Of a DNA stretch of 64,000 nucleotides, positions 9,039 through 18,375 are shown one piece after another. This DNA is from Roseovarius nitratireducens. GTDB lineage: Bacteria > Pseudomonadota > Alphaproteobacteria > Rhodobacterales > Rhodobacteraceae. The notes under the pieces were generated by a model. The model did no database searches and had not been told where the DNA came from. It saw nothing but the letters and a program-made list of their open reading frames with translations. Positions within the stretch are counted from its first letter, which is position 1. Every line of letters begins with the position of its first letter. The stretch spans positions 124,001 to 188,000 of the forward strand of contig NZ_PDNI01000058.1 of assembly GCF_002925845.1 (NCBI RefSeq), read 5' to 3'. Made by a program: the position numbers and the translations under genes.

Positions 9039-10613
9039 GTGAAGATCGGAACGCCAAAGGAGGTGATGGAGGGTGAGAACCGCGTCGCGATGACGCCGGA
9101 CTCTGCGCTTCAGCTTCAGAAACTGGGATATGACTGCGCGATCGAGACCGGCGCGGGCGAGCGCGCGGGTTTCTCGGATGCCGCCTACGAGGAGGCCGGG
9201 GTCGAGATCATCAAGACCGCCGCCGCGCTGTGGAAGGCGAGCGACGTGGTCGCCAAGGTGCGCGTGCCCACCGAGACCGAGCTGAAAAGGCTGCGCGAGG
9301 GGCTGACGCTGATTTCGTTCTTCAACCCCGGCGGCAACGAGGCCGGGCTGGAAACCGCCGCCAAGAAGGGTGCCACCGTCATCGCGATGGAGATGGTGCC
9401 GCGCATCAGCCGCGCGCAGAAGATGGACGCGCTGAGCTCGATGGCCAATATCGCGGGCTACCGCGCGGTGATCGAGGCCGGGGGCAATTTCGGCCGCTTC
9501 TTCACCGGGCAGATCACGGCGGCGGGCAAGGTGCCCCCGGCCAAGGTGCTCGTGGTGGGCGCGGGCGTCGCCGGGCTGGCCGCCATCGGCACGGCCACCA
9601 GCCTCGGCGCGATCACCTACGCGTTCGACGTGCGGCCCGAGGTGGCCGAGCAGGTGGAATCGATGGGCGCCGAGTTCGTCTATCTCGATTTCGAGGAAGA
9701 ACAGCAGGACGGATCGGCCTCGGGCGGCTATGCCTCGGTGTCGAGCCCGGAATTCCGCGAGGCGCAGCTTGCCAAGTTCCGCGAGTTGGCGCCGGAGGTG
9801 GATATCGTGATCACCACCGCGCTCATTCCCAACCGCGAGGCGCCGGAGCTGTGGACCGAGGACATGGTGAAATCCATGAAGCGCGGCTCGGTGATCGTCG
9901 ATCTGGCCGCCGAGAAGGGCGGCAACTGCAAGCTCACCGTCGCCGACGACAAGATCGTGACGGAAAACGGCGTGACCATCATCGGTTATACCGATTTCCC
10001 GAGCCGGATGGCGACGCAGGCCAGCACGCTCTATGCCACCAACATCCGCCACATGATGACCGACCTGACCCCCGAGAAGGACGGGCAGGCCGTGCATGAT
10101 ATGGAGGATGACGTGATCCGCGGCTCCACCGTGACGCACAAGGGCGAGATCACATGGCCGCCGCCACCGCCCAAGGTGGCCGCGATTGCCGCCGCGCCCG
10201 CGAAGGAAAAGCCGAAGGAACTGACCGCCGAAGAGAAACGTGCGCAGGAGATTGCCGCGTTCAAGGCGCAGACCAAGAGGCAGGTGACGCTTCTGGGCAT
10301 CGGCGGGGCGCTGGTGCTTGGCGTCGGCCTCGTGGCGCCGGCGAGCTTCATGCAGCATTTCATCGTGTTCCTGCTGGCGGTGTTCGTCGGTTTCCAGGTG
10401 ATCTGGAATGTCAGCCACAGCCTGCACACGCCGCTGATGGCGGTCACGAACGCGATTTCGTCGATCATCATCCTCGGCGCGCTGATCCAGATCGGGTCGA
10501 GCTCGATCTTCATCACAATCCTCGCCGCGCTCGCGGTGTTCATGGCCGCGATCAACATCTTCGGCGGCTTTCTCGTGACACGGCGGATGCTCGCCATGTT
10601 CCAGAAATCATAA
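9039..10613 (+). CDS. pntA: NAD(P) transhydrogenase subunit alpha
   Basis: A 524-residue alpha subunit of the proton-translocating transhydrogenase, which drives hydride transfer from NADH to NADP+ using the proton gradient. The N-terminal NAD(H) domain I includes [20 protein letters not shown] (125-144) and the Rossmann loop GAGVAG (174-179). A charged linker (about 395-420) leads to four C-terminal membrane helices. The catalytic and membrane parts are fused as in E. coli, not split as in Rhodospirillum. The GTG at 9039 is used because the conserved N-terminus [19 protein letters not shown] begins there and AGGAAAC precedes it. pntB follows after 13 nt. Confidence 0.95.
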   Translation: MKIGTPKEVMEGENRVAMTPDSALQLQKLGYDCAIETGAGERAGFSDAAYEEAGVEIIKTAAALWKASDVVAKVRVPTETELKRLREGLTLISFFNPGGNEAGLETAAKKGATVIAMEMVPRISRAQKMDALSSMANIAGYRAVIEAGGNFGRFFTGQITAAGKVPPAKVLVVGAGVAGLAAIGTATSLGAITYAFDVRPEVAEQVESMGAEFVYLDFEEEQQDGSASGGYASVSSPEFREAQLAKFRELAPEVDIVITTALIPNREAPELWTEDMVKSMKRGSVIVDLAAEKGGNCKLTVADDKIVTENGVTIIGYTDFPSRMATQASTLYATNIRHMMTDLTPEKDGQAVHDMEDDVIRGSTVTHKGEITWPPPPPKVAAIAAAPAKEKPKELTAEEKRAQEIAAFKAQTKRQVTLLGIGGALVLGVGLVAPASFMQHFIVFLLAVFVGFQVIWNVSHSLHTPLMAVTNAISSIIILGALIQIGSSSIFITILAALAVFMAAINIFGGFLVTRRMLAMFQKS

Positions 10614-10626
10614 GGCGGAGGGGATC

Positions 10627-12111
10627 ATGGATTTCGGATTCACGATAGCGGCCTATGCGGTCGCGGCGGTTCTCTTCATCCTCAGCCTTGGGGGGTTGAG
10701 CGGACAGGAAAGCGCCAAGCGCGCCATCTGGTACGGGATCGCGGGCATGACCATCGCCGTTCTGGCGACGATGGCCGGTCCGGGGCAGGGGCTGTGGCTC
10801 TTGTCGGTGGTGCTGATCGCCGGTGGCGCGGCGGTGGGGTATCAACTCGCCACGCGGGTACAGATGACGCAGATGCCCGAGCTGGTGGCGATCATGCACA
10901 GCCTCGTGGGCCTTGCGGCGGTGTTCGTGGGATTCAACGCCGATCTCGAGCTGGGGCGCGTGGCGGAGGCGTTTGCCGACCAAGGGCTCGCCTTTCCCAG
11001 GCCCGAGGAGATCAGCGCGGAGGCCGCCGCTTTTGCCAAGCAGTTCACCGGCTTTGCCGCCATCCTCGCCAAGAAGACGGCAGTGGAGGTGAATATCCTC
11101 AAGGTCGAGCTGATGCTCGGCATCTGGATCGGTGCGGTCACGTTCACCGGATCGGTGATTGCCTATGGCAAGCTCGCGGGCAAGGTGGACGGCGCGGCCA
11201 GGAAGCTGCCGGGCGGGCATGTGCTCAACGCCGGTGCGGCGGCGCTGTCGCTGCTGTTCGCGGCGATGTATCTCGGCGGCGCAGGCGTCTGGACGCTGGT
11301 TCTGCTGACGCTCCTGGCGTTCTTCATCGGCTATCACCTGATCATGGGGATCGGCGGCGCCGACATGCCGGTGGTCGTCTCGATGCTCAACAGCTATTCC
11401 GGCTGGGCGGCGGCGGCGATCGGCTTCAGCCTTGGCAATGACCTGCTGATCGTCGTGGGCGCGCTGGTCGGCTCTTCCGGTGCGATCCTGAGCTACATCA
11501 TGTGCAAGGCGATGAACCGGCAGTTTGTCAGCGTCATCCTCGGGGGCTTTGGCGGATCGCAGGGCCCTGCGGCGGAGATCGAGGGCGAACAGGTTGCCAT
11601 CGACGCCGACGGCGTGGCGCAGGCATTGAACGAGGCCGACAGCGTGATCATCGTGCCGGGCTATGGCATGGCGGTGGCGCAGGCGCAGGGGGCGGTTTCG
11701 GACCTCACCTCCAAGCTGCGGGCAAAGGGCAAGACCGTGCGCTTTGCCATCCACCCGGTGGCGGGCCGCCTGCCGGGGCACATGAACGTGCTGCTGGCCG
11801 AGGCGAAGGTGCCCTACGACATCGTCATGGAGATGGACGAGATCAACGAGGACTTCCCCGACACGGATGTGGCGATCGTCATCGGCTCCAACGACATCGT
11901 CAACCCGGCGGCGCAGGACGACCCCAACAGCCCCATCGCCGGAATGCCGGTGCTGGAGGTGTGGAAGGCCAAGCAGGTGTTCGTCTCCAAGCGCGGGCAG
12001 GGCACCGGCTATTCCGGCATCGAGAATCCGCTGTTTTTCAAGGAGAACACGCGGATGTTCTATGGCGATGCCAAGGCCAGCGTGACGAGCCTGCTGCCGA
12101 AGATCGAGTAG
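10627..12111 (+). CDS. pntB: NAD(P) transhydrogenase subunit beta
   Basis: A 494-residue beta subunit. The N-terminal two thirds contain the remaining membrane helices of domain II; the C-terminal domain III binds NADP(H) ([15 protein letters not shown], and [18 protein letters not shown] downstream). Length and order are normal. GGCGGAGGGGATC immediately upstream gives a strong ribosome binding site. It forms an operon with pntA and ends just before a strong intrinsic terminator, so pntAB appears to be a complete transcription unit. Confidence 0.96.
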   Translation: MDFGFTIAAYAVAAVLFILSLGGLSGQESAKRAIWYGIAGMTIAVLATMAGPGQGLWLLSVVLIAGGAAVGYQLATRVQMTQMPELVAIMHSLVGLAAVFVGFNADLELGRVAEAFADQGLAFPRPEEISAEAAAFAKQFTGFAAILAKKTAVEVNILKVELMLGIWIGAVTFTGSVIAYGKLAGKVDGAARKLPGGHVLNAGAAALSLLFAAMYLGGAGVWTLVLLTLLAFFIGYHLIMGIGGADMPVVVSMLNSYSGWAAAAIGFSLGNDLLIVVGALVGSSGAILSYIMCKAMNRQFVSVILGGFGGSQGPAAEIEGEQVAIDADGVAQALNEADSVIIVPGYGMAVAQAQGAVSDLTSKLRAKGKTVRFAIHPVAGRLPGHMNVLLAEAKVPYDIVMEMDEINEDFPDTDVAIVIGSNDIVNPAAQDDPNSPIAGMPVLEVWKAKQVFVSKRGQGTGYSGIENPLFFKENTRMFYGDAKASVTSLLPKIE

Positions 12112-12136
12112 GCATCTTTATAGGTCCGCGGTAGCG

Positions 12137-12166
12137 GAGGCGCGGCCTGCGGGTCGCGCCTCTTTT
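12137..12166 (+). terminator. Intrinsic terminator of pntAB
   Basis: GAGGCGCGGCC (12137-12147) pairs with GGTCGCGCCTC (12152-12162) over 11 bp with one G-U pair and a 4-nt loop. TTTT follows at 12163-12166. It lies 25 nt after the pntB stop. No T-tract exists in the other direction, so it serves the plus strand. Confidence 0.8.
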
Positions 12167-12182
12167 CGTGGCGCGCGGTCTC

Positions 12183-13136
12183 TCAGCGCAAGGCCCGCGT
12201 GAGCATGCGCCAGGGCCGCCCGTCGATCGCGGCAAGTCCGGCACCGATCAGCGCCATTCCCATCATGTGCCGCACGAGCAGCACCTCACCCAGGATGAGC
12301 GTGCCCAGCAGGATGGCACTGGCCGGGACAAGGAAGGTGACCAGGAGCAGGTTTGTCGCCCCCGCCGTCGCGAGGATGCGGAAGTAGAGCGTGTAGGCCA
12401 GCGCGGTCGACAGGGTGGCCACCCCGATCAGTGCGCCGATGGCTGCGATGCCGGGGGGCGCAAGGCCCCACGGGCGATCGACAATCAGCGCGAGCGGCAG
12501 CAGGATCAGGCTCGACGCGATGACCTGTCCGGTCGCCGTGGCCATGGGGCTGACCCCCATGCCGCGAAAGCGCCGCCCGAATATCCCCGCCAGCGCATAG
12601 GAGACGGCAGCCATCAGGCACATGAGTTGCGCGGCCACGTGTACGCCCAGATCGCGCAGTGCCCCCACCCCGATCATCACCGCCACCCCAGCAAAGCCGA
12701 TCAGCACACCGGTGATCTTGCCGCCGGTCATGCGTTCGTCGCGGGTCAGGACATGGGCCAGCAGCACGGTGAAGAGCGGCGTCGCGGCATTCAGGATCGA
12801 GGCCACGCCCGAGGCGATATGCTGTTGCCCCCAGACGATCAGCGAAAAGGGCAGGGCGTTGTTCATCAGCCCCATGCAGGCGAAGGCGACCCAGATGCGC
12901 CGCCCGCGCGGCAGGCGCTCGCCACGCAGCCGCAGAATCGCCATCAGGATGAGGGCGGCAAGGGCCACGCGGCCAACGACGACGCTCAGCACCGGCAGGT
13001 CGCGCACCGCCACCTCGTTAAAGAAGAAGGAGCCGCCCCAGACCGTGGCAAGTGCCAGAAGCATACCCCATTCGAGCGCGCTCATGGGGCGCTGTGACGG
13101 TGGTGCGGTCGGTGTTGATGCGTCTGAAATGCTCAT
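12183..13136 (-). CDS. DMT-superfamily transporter (EamA family)
   Basis: A 317-residue membrane protein with two EamA repeats and about ten transmembrane helices, as in drug/metabolite exporters (GMLLALATVWGGSFFFNE begins repeat 1). Such proteins export amino acids or other small metabolites; the substrate is unknown. The ATG at 13136 is tentative because its ribosome binding site is weak. An internal ATG at 13085 would shorten the protein by 17 residues without losing a helix. It is convergent with pntAB. Confidence 0.8.
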   Translation of the reverse strand: MSISDASTPTAPPSQRPMSALEWGMLLALATVWGGSFFFNEVAVRDLPVLSVVVGRVALAALILMAILRLRGERLPRGRRIWVAFACMGLMNNALPFSLIVWGQQHIASGVASILNAATPLFTVLLAHVLTRDERMTGGKITGVLIGFAGVAVMIGVGALRDLGVHVAAQLMCLMAAVSYALAGIFGRRFRGMGVSPMATATGQVIASSLILLPLALIVDRPWGLAPPGIAAIGALIGVATLSTALAYTLYFRILATAGATNLLLVTFLVPASAILLGTLILGEVLLVRHMMGMALIGAGLAAIDGRPWRMLTRALR

Positions 13137-13239
13137 GACACCAGATGTGCCCCATGGGGAGCGGCGCTGACGACCCGTTTCCTGCGGATTTGGCGTGCGC
13201 GGCGCATGACGCATTCGCCTTTGGTGCGGCGCGGGTTTT

Positions 13240-13263
13240 GGAGTATTTTCACCAAGAAGAAGC
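13240..13263 (+). repeat. Short recurrent intergenic motif, copy A
   Basis: GTATTTTCACCAAGAAGAAGC at 13243-13263 matches GTATTTGAGCCAAGAAGAAGC at 32819-32839 in 17 or 18 of 21 positions. Related GTATTTTTCYCGG strings lie at 18313 and 42353. TTGG/CCAA arms around the AT-rich core could form a small hairpin. It is in the 244-bp gap before the DUF3422 gene, which otherwise shows no RNA gene or operator. Confidence 0.45.
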
Positions 13264-13380
13264 CCGAAGCCCGTGCAGTATACGGTTGTGTTCCGCTAAA
13301 TCATTGGGTTTTCAGGGAAAACCTCTTTTGCGCGGGTGCGTGGCGCGCTAAGGAACGGCACAGGATCAGGAGACCGGCCC

Positions 13381-14661
13381 ATGCCCCCCATCGCCGACCA
13401 TCCGCTGCGCTACGAGCTGACCAACGAGCTGCACGCGCGGCCCTTTCCCACCCTGGCCGCGCCCTGCACGGCGATCTATCTCGCCGTCAAGCGCGAACAG
13501 GACGCGGCCAAGCGCGACCGCGCGGCCGATCTCGCGCATCTCACCGCCCTGCTCGACCGCTACGGCGCCAAGCATCCCCGGCCCGGTGCGACGCATTATT
13601 TCGGCGAAATCGGGCGGCACCGGCTCAAGTGGGAGAGCCATACCGAGATGGTGACCTACACGGTATTCAGCGAGGGGGTGAGCGAGCGGCCCTTCGACCC
13701 GGCGGATTTCGACGTGTTCCCCGACGAGTGGCTGGCCGAGGCGCCGGGACAGCGGATCACCTCGGCGATGATCCGGGTGGTGCCGTGGGAGAGCCGCGAG
13801 GGCGCGCGGACGGATATCGACCGCTGGTTCGTCCCGGAGAGCGTGGCGGTGGCGCGGGTGCTCGACGATGCCGGCGTGATCGCAGGCGATTTCCGGATCG
13901 ACCCGGCGGGGCATTTGCGGTTCTCACTGCACGTAGCCCCCCAAACCGGGCAGCGGCGGGTCGGGCGGATCGTGCAGCGGCTGTGCGAGATCGAGACCTA
14001 CAAGACAATGTCGATGCTGGGCTTTGCCCGGGTGCGTGAGATGAGCCGCCAGATGGGCGAGACCGACAGCCGCCTGAGCCGCCTGGTGGGCGACATGACC
14101 GCAGGCAGTCAGCCCGCCGAGGACACGCTTGACGGGCTGCTGGAGGTGTCGGCGGAGCTGGAAGCCCTCGTTGCGAAATCCTCCTTCCGCTTCGGGGCGA
14201 CGGCGGCCTACGAGCAGATCGTGCATCAGCGCATCGGGGCGCTGCGCGAAGAGCGGTTCAATGGGCGGCAGACCTTCTACGAGTTCATGATGCGGCGATA
14301 CGATCCGGCGATGCGCACTGTGGCGGCGACCAAGGACCGGCTCAAGGCGATGTCGGACCGGGCGATGCGGGCGGGCGATCTCTTGCGCACCGGGGTGGAC
14401 GTGGAGCGCAGCGCGCAGAACCAGAGCCTGCTGGAGAGCATGGACCGCCGCGCCGACCTGCAACTGCGGTTGCAACGCACGGTCGAGGGGCTCAGCGTGG
14501 TGGCGATCAGCTATTACGCGGTGTCGCTGGCGGGCTACCTGCTCTATCCGGTGGCCGGCGTTCTGGGGGTGAGCAAGGGCATGATCATCGCCGCCGTCAC
14601 CCTGCCGGTAGTGGCCGCGGTGTGGTGGATGGTGCAGCGCATCCGCCGCAAGCTGCACTGA
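13381..14661 (+). CDS. DUF3422 family protein, C-terminally membrane-anchored
   Basis: A 426-residue protein of the DUF3422 family, recognised by the N-terminal ELHARPF (16-22) and overall length. The bulk is a soluble, helix-rich domain. Near the C-terminus two hydrophobic segments (LSVVAISYYAVSLAGYLLYP and the following MIIAAVTLPVVAAVWWMV) form a membrane hairpin, followed by a basic tail. Function is unknown; the architecture is that of an inner-membrane-anchored cytoplasmic protein. The ATG at 13381 has CAGGAGA 8-14 nt upstream and replaces an upstream in-frame alternative lacking one. Confidence 0.85.
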   Translation: MPPIADHPLRYELTNELHARPFPTLAAPCTAIYLAVKREQDAAKRDRAADLAHLTALLDRYGAKHPRPGATHYFGEIGRHRLKWESHTEMVTYTVFSEGVSERPFDPADFDVFPDEWLAEAPGQRITSAMIRVVPWESREGARTDIDRWFVPESVAVARVLDDAGVIAGDFRIDPAGHLRFSLHVAPQTGQRRVGRIVQRLCEIETYKTMSMLGFARVREMSRQMGETDSRLSRLVGDMTAGSQPAEDTLDGLLEVSAELEALVAKSSFRFGATAAYEQIVHQRIGALREERFNGRQTFYEFMMRRYDPAMRTVAATKDRLKAMSDRAMRAGDLLRTGVDVERSAQNQSLLESMDRRADLQLRLQRTVEGLSVVAISYYAVSLAGYLLYPVAGVLGVSKGMIIAAVTLPVVAAVWWMVQRIRRKLH

Positions 14662-14737
14662 CGCGTTGTCCTGAGACGTTGCCATGCCAGGGCCGGGGGC
14701 GCATGATCCAAGGGCGAGACCCCAGGAGGAGATGCCG

Positions 14738-15073
14738 ATGCCCTTTGCCGATTTCATCATGGATTTCCCGTCCCTCGATCTGCCCTTTCCCGAGGACGTG
14801 GTGCAGAGCCACGCCGTCCGCTCGGAGCACGGGCTAAGCGTGTTCTTCACCTTTCTTCAGGACATGGATCTGCCGCCGCACAGCCACGGCCCGCAATGGG
14901 GCACGGTGGTGGAGGGCGAGATCGAGTTCACCATCGGCGGCGAGACGCGCATCTATGGACCCGGCGACAGCTATGCCATCGGCGCGGGCGTCGAGCATGG
15001 CGCGAAGATCAAGGCAGGTACGCGGGTGATCGACGTGTTCGCCGAGCCGGACCGCTACCCGCTCAAAGGCTAG
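14738..15073 (+). CDS. Small cupin-domain protein
   Basis: A single-domain cupin of 111 residues. PPHSHGPQWGTVVEGEIEF carries the metal-binding His pair of cupin motif 1, and GPGDSYAIGAGVEHGAKI carries the motif 2 His. Small cupins of this type bind a metal and act as sensors, isomerases or dioxygenases; nothing fixes the role. AGGAGGA at 14724-14730 is 7 nt from the ATG at 14738, which decides against the ATG six bases earlier. It ends 43 nt from the convergent KpsC gene. Confidence 0.8.
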   Translation: MPFADFIMDFPSLDLPFPEDVVQSHAVRSEHGLSVFFTFLQDMDLPPHSHGPQWGTVVEGEIEFTIGGETRIYGPGDSYAIGAGVEHGAKIKAGTRVIDVFAEPDRYPLKG

Positions 15074-15116
15074 CCGCGCAACCTGGGGTCGGCGGCGCCG
15101 CGCCCGGCGCGCCAGC

Positions 15117-17132
15117 TCAGCGCCACAGCCACGCGTGGCCCGCCAGCGCGCCCTGCGCCTTGGCCAGCAGCCGGTTGGCCGCCCCCGCGGGCGGCACCTC
15201 TGCGTGCGTCAGCCGGTCGGCCACCACCTCCACCGGGCAGGGCAGGCCGGTGACCGGGTCGCGGTAGCGCGGGTAGTCGATCAGTGTGGCGTGGACCAGC
15301 CCCTCGAGCGCGGGCCGGGCGCGGCGCCGCGCGGGCACCGGCCCGAGATCGCGGGTGAGACCCCAGCCGGCGTAGAAGGGCACGCCGGTGGCGGTCACCC
15401 GCACCCCGCGCAACAGCGCCTCGAACCCCAGAAGCGAGGTCATCGTCCAGACCTCGGCCACCTGCGTCAGCAGCGCGGCGGGATCGGTGCCGGCGACCAC
15501 CAGATCGGCGAGACCGTCGAGCGCCCCGCGCGGCACCGCGCCGGGGCGCAGCCCGGCCTCGACGTCGGGGTGCGGCTTGTAGAGGATCACCGCGCCGGGG
15601 TTGTCCGCACGCGCGCGGCGCAGCAGCTCGAGATTGGTGGCAATCGCGCCCGCGCCGAGCCGGATCGAGGCGTCATCCTCGACCTGCCCCGGCACGAGGA
15701 TGCGGTGGCCGTCGGGCAGGGCGGGGGCGGGCGCGCCGAGGTTGTACTTGCTCAGCCCGTGATCCGTCAGCGTCGAGATGAGGGCGCGGGCGCGCTGTGC
15801 CTGATCGGCGCGCAGCGTCTCGCGCATAGCGATCAGCCGCTCAAGCCGGCTTTCGCGGGTGGGGTCGTAGTAGATGCCGAGATCGTCGAGCACCAGCGAC
15901 AGGGGTGGCACCAGATCGGCCCCGAGCCCGCGCGAGCGCAGGAAGCCGTCCTCGACGTGCAGCGCGCCCTCGGGGGCGTCCGTCTTTGCCGAGGCCCAGA
16001 CCATCGCCGGGCGGTCGGCACGCGCGCGCCCAAAGATCACCCGCCGCTGGCTGCCGAAAAAGCGCTGGATCGGTGCCCGTTTCCACAGCCGAATGCCATG
16101 CGCGGTCCAGCCCCGGTGATCGTCGCGCCAGGCGCGGGTTTCGGCCTCGAACTGGTCGAGCGCGGTTTCCAGATCGCAGAGCCGGTCGCGGCAGGGATCG
16201 TACCAGGTGGGGGCGAGGATCATCGCGCCGGCGAACAGCTGTGCGCGGGTGAGGGTGCGGGCGCGCCGCGCGAAGGGTGTGGCGTGGCGGTCCTCGGTCA
16301 GCCCCCACCCGGCGTAGAAGGGCCGCCCGAAGACCTGCGGGCGGTGGCCTGCGAGGATCGCCTCGAACCCCATCTGCGATGACACGGTATAGACCGCCTG
16401 CGCCCCTTCGAGCAGTGGCCAGGGGCTGAGCGGCGCGGTGATCAGGCGCACGCGGCCGATAGCGTCCGCCCTCGAGAAATAGCCCCGTCGGTGGCCTTGG
16501 GCGGTCTCGGGGTGGGTCTTGATCAGGATGGGTGCGTTGGGGTGCTCTTCCTGCGCGAGGGCCAGCATCTCGTGGAAGGTGCTGGCATCCGCCCCGCCAT
16601 GCCGGACCGAGGCATCGCCATATGTCTGGTCGATTACCAGAACGTAGCCCGGATCGGGGCAGGGCAGGGCCGGATCGACGCCGGAATACTTGGTCAGGTG
16701 GCCCGCGCGCAGCCGCGCCATGGCGTCGCGTGCGCGATCCAGAAGCGGGGTGTCGTCGAGCGGGTGGCGCGCGAGTGTTTCCTCGATATCCGAGGGCACG
16801 CTTGCATCGAAATGCACGCCCTGCCGGTCGAGCAGCAGCCCCAGCGGCGGTGCGCCGCTGCGCCCCGGCAGGACCGAGCGCAGGAATGCGTCCTCGACCC
16901 GCAGGAGCCCCGCACCGGTCCGCGCCGCCACCGCCTCGCCGCGCGCGGCGACCGGGCTCTTGCCCCAGACCGCCACGAGGTCCCCGGCAGACGGCCAGCC
17001 GAGGCGCAGGTCGTACCCGGCAAGGTGCAGGATGCGCCTTGCCTGCCGCTGCCACAGGAACCCGCCGTTGAAATGGAAAACCCGCCGGGGCATATCGGCC
17101 CCGGCGGGTGCGTCGCCCTGTTCTGGCGTCAT
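15117..17132 (-). CDS. kpsC: Capsule polysaccharide biosynthesis protein KpsC-like (two-module beta-Kdo transferase)
   Basis: A 671-residue protein with two homologous modules (about 15-310 and 320-640). Each has a LRVEDAFLRS or LHVEDGFLRS segment, a TKYS/SKYN segment, an IKTHPE or YKPHPD segment and FYAGWGLT. This duplication is diagnostic of KpsC, which builds the poly-Kdo linker of group 2 capsules on lyso-phosphatidylglycerol together with KpsS. The ATG at 17132 overlaps the stop of the OPX gene by 4 nt (ATGA), so translation is coupled. It is cytoplasmic and acts at the inner membrane. It is the last gene of the capsule cluster. Confidence 0.88.
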   Translation of the reverse strand: MTPEQGDAPAGADMPRRVFHFNGGFLWQRQARRILHLAGYDLRLGWPSAGDLVAVWGKSPVAARGEAVAARTGAGLLRVEDAFLRSVLPGRSGAPPLGLLLDRQGVHFDASVPSDIEETLARHPLDDTPLLDRARDAMARLRAGHLTKYSGVDPALPCPDPGYVLVIDQTYGDASVRHGGADASTFHEMLALAQEEHPNAPILIKTHPETAQGHRRGYFSRADAIGRVRLITAPLSPWPLLEGAQAVYTVSSQMGFEAILAGHRPQVFGRPFYAGWGLTEDRHATPFARRARTLTRAQLFAGAMILAPTWYDPCRDRLCDLETALDQFEAETRAWRDDHRGWTAHGIRLWKRAPIQRFFGSQRRVIFGRARADRPAMVWASAKTDAPEGALHVEDGFLRSRGLGADLVPPLSLVLDDLGIYYDPTRESRLERLIAMRETLRADQAQRARALISTLTDHGLSKYNLGAPAPALPDGHRILVPGQVEDDASIRLGAGAIATNLELLRRARADNPGAVILYKPHPDVEAGLRPGAVPRGALDGLADLVVAGTDPAALLTQVAEVWTMTSLLGFEALLRGVRVTATGVPFYAGWGLTRDLGPVPARRRARPALEGLVHATLIDYPRYRDPVTGLPCPVEVVADRLTHAEVPPAGAANRLLAKAQGALAGHAWLWR

Positions 17133-18277
17133 ACGTCGCCTTGCAGCGTGCTCGATGCGGTCGAGACCGAGCCGACCGCGCCCAGCGTGCCGGTGAGCGC
17201 CGAGATGACCTTGCTCCATTGCGCGAAGGGGGCCTCGGTCACGTAGATCGTATCGTCGTCGCGGATCGCGAAATCGCGGGCCATGAACATGCCGTTGGGC
17301 TGCGTGAGATCGAGCACATAGACCATGCGCTGCGCGCCCACGAGATCGTTGCGGCCCAGCACCTGGTTGGCGATCTCCGCCGGTTCGTTGCGCATCACGA
17401 ATACGCCGGTGGGATCGGAGGACGCCACGCTCAACCCGCCGACCTGCGCCAGCCCCTCGAGCGCGCTCAGCGTCTGGGTCTCGAAGGTCACGCGCGCCTG
17501 CGCGCCGGTGGCCCCGAGCGCGGTGTAGGAGCGGGTGTCGGCCTCGACGAGAACGCGGTCGCCGGCGCGCAGGGCGATGTCGAATTGCGGATACTTGAAC
17601 AGGTCCTGGAACCAGACCTTGGCGCGTTTCTCGCCGCGGATCACGGTGATCTGCGCGACCTCGGGCTCGATGGCGATGCCGCCCGCCGCCGCGATCATTG
17701 CCGAGAGCCGCCGTGTCGGCGCCTCTATCGGGTAGACGCCCTGCCCGGCGACCGCGCCGCTCACCGACACGGTCGAGCCGTCGCCGGCCACGCGGCGCAC
17801 CTCGACCTGCGGATCGGGGGTCTGCTGGTCGAGTCGCTCGGTGATGGCGCGGCGCACCCCCTCGGGCGTGTTGCCCGCCGCCCTGATGCGGCCGGCGTAA
17901 GGCACGAAGATGAAGCCCTGGCCATCGACCTGCACCTCTTCGAGGACGGTCTGGTTTGCGGTTGCCCCGGTCATCAGCCCGTCATCGACGTTTTCCCAGA
18001 TGGTGAGACCCAGTTTGTCGCCAGCGCGGATCGTGTCCGAGCCGAGGAGCCCGGCATTGAGGAAATCCTCGGTAAAGCCGAGCGCCGGCTGCACGGCGGT
18101 CGCGCGGGTAACGCGGTCGTTCACCGTCACCACGAAGGCGTCGCCCTGACGCTGCACCGATCCGGCATAGATTTCGCGCTTGTTGGGGCCCAGTCGTGGC
18201 AGGCCGCACCCGGCTACGAGGCTTGCCACCAGCAAGAGGGCGACGGGACGCGCCCATCGGGAGTGTCGGGGTGTCAC
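17129..18277 (-). CDS. Outer-membrane polysaccharide export lipoprotein (OPX, Wza/KpsD-like)
   Basis: A 382-residue lipoprotein whose signal peptide ends in the lipobox VAGC. A polysaccharide export (PES) domain follows (GDKLGLTIWENVDDGLMTG; VDGQGFIFVPYAGRIRAAG), then SLBB-type repeats (VSVSGAVAGQGVYPIEAP; FDIALRAGDRVLVEADTRSY). OPX proteins form the outer-membrane and periplasmic part of capsule or exopolysaccharide export. The start is GTG 18277: CGAGGAGA lies 7 nt upstream and the signal peptide begins there. It lies between kpsS and kpsC. No inner-membrane transporter genes are in the window, so the complex must be completed elsewhere. Confidence 0.88.
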   Translation of the reverse strand: MTPRHSRWARPVALLLVASLVAGCGLPRLGPNKREIYAGSVQRQGDAFVVTVNDRVTRATAVQPALGFTEDFLNAGLLGSDTIRAGDKLGLTIWENVDDGLMTGATANQTVLEEVQVDGQGFIFVPYAGRIRAAGNTPEGVRRAITERLDQQTPDPQVEVRRVAGDGSTVSVSGAVAGQGVYPIEAPTRRLSAMIAAAGGIAIEPEVAQITVIRGEKRAKVWFQDLFKYPQFDIALRAGDRVLVEADTRSYTALGATGAQARVTFETQTLSALEGLAQVGGLSVASSDPTGVFVMRNEPAEIANQVLGRNDLVGAQRMVYVLDLTQPNGMFMARDFAIRDDDTIYVTEAPFAQWSKVISALTGTLGAVGSVSTASSTLQGDV

Positions 18278-18375
18278 TGCTCGGTCTCCTCGACCTGTTC
18301 TTGTTCTGCCTCGGTATTTTTCCCGGAACGCTATCGCAAGAGGCCTGAAAAATCCAGCTTTTCCTGTGGACTGCC

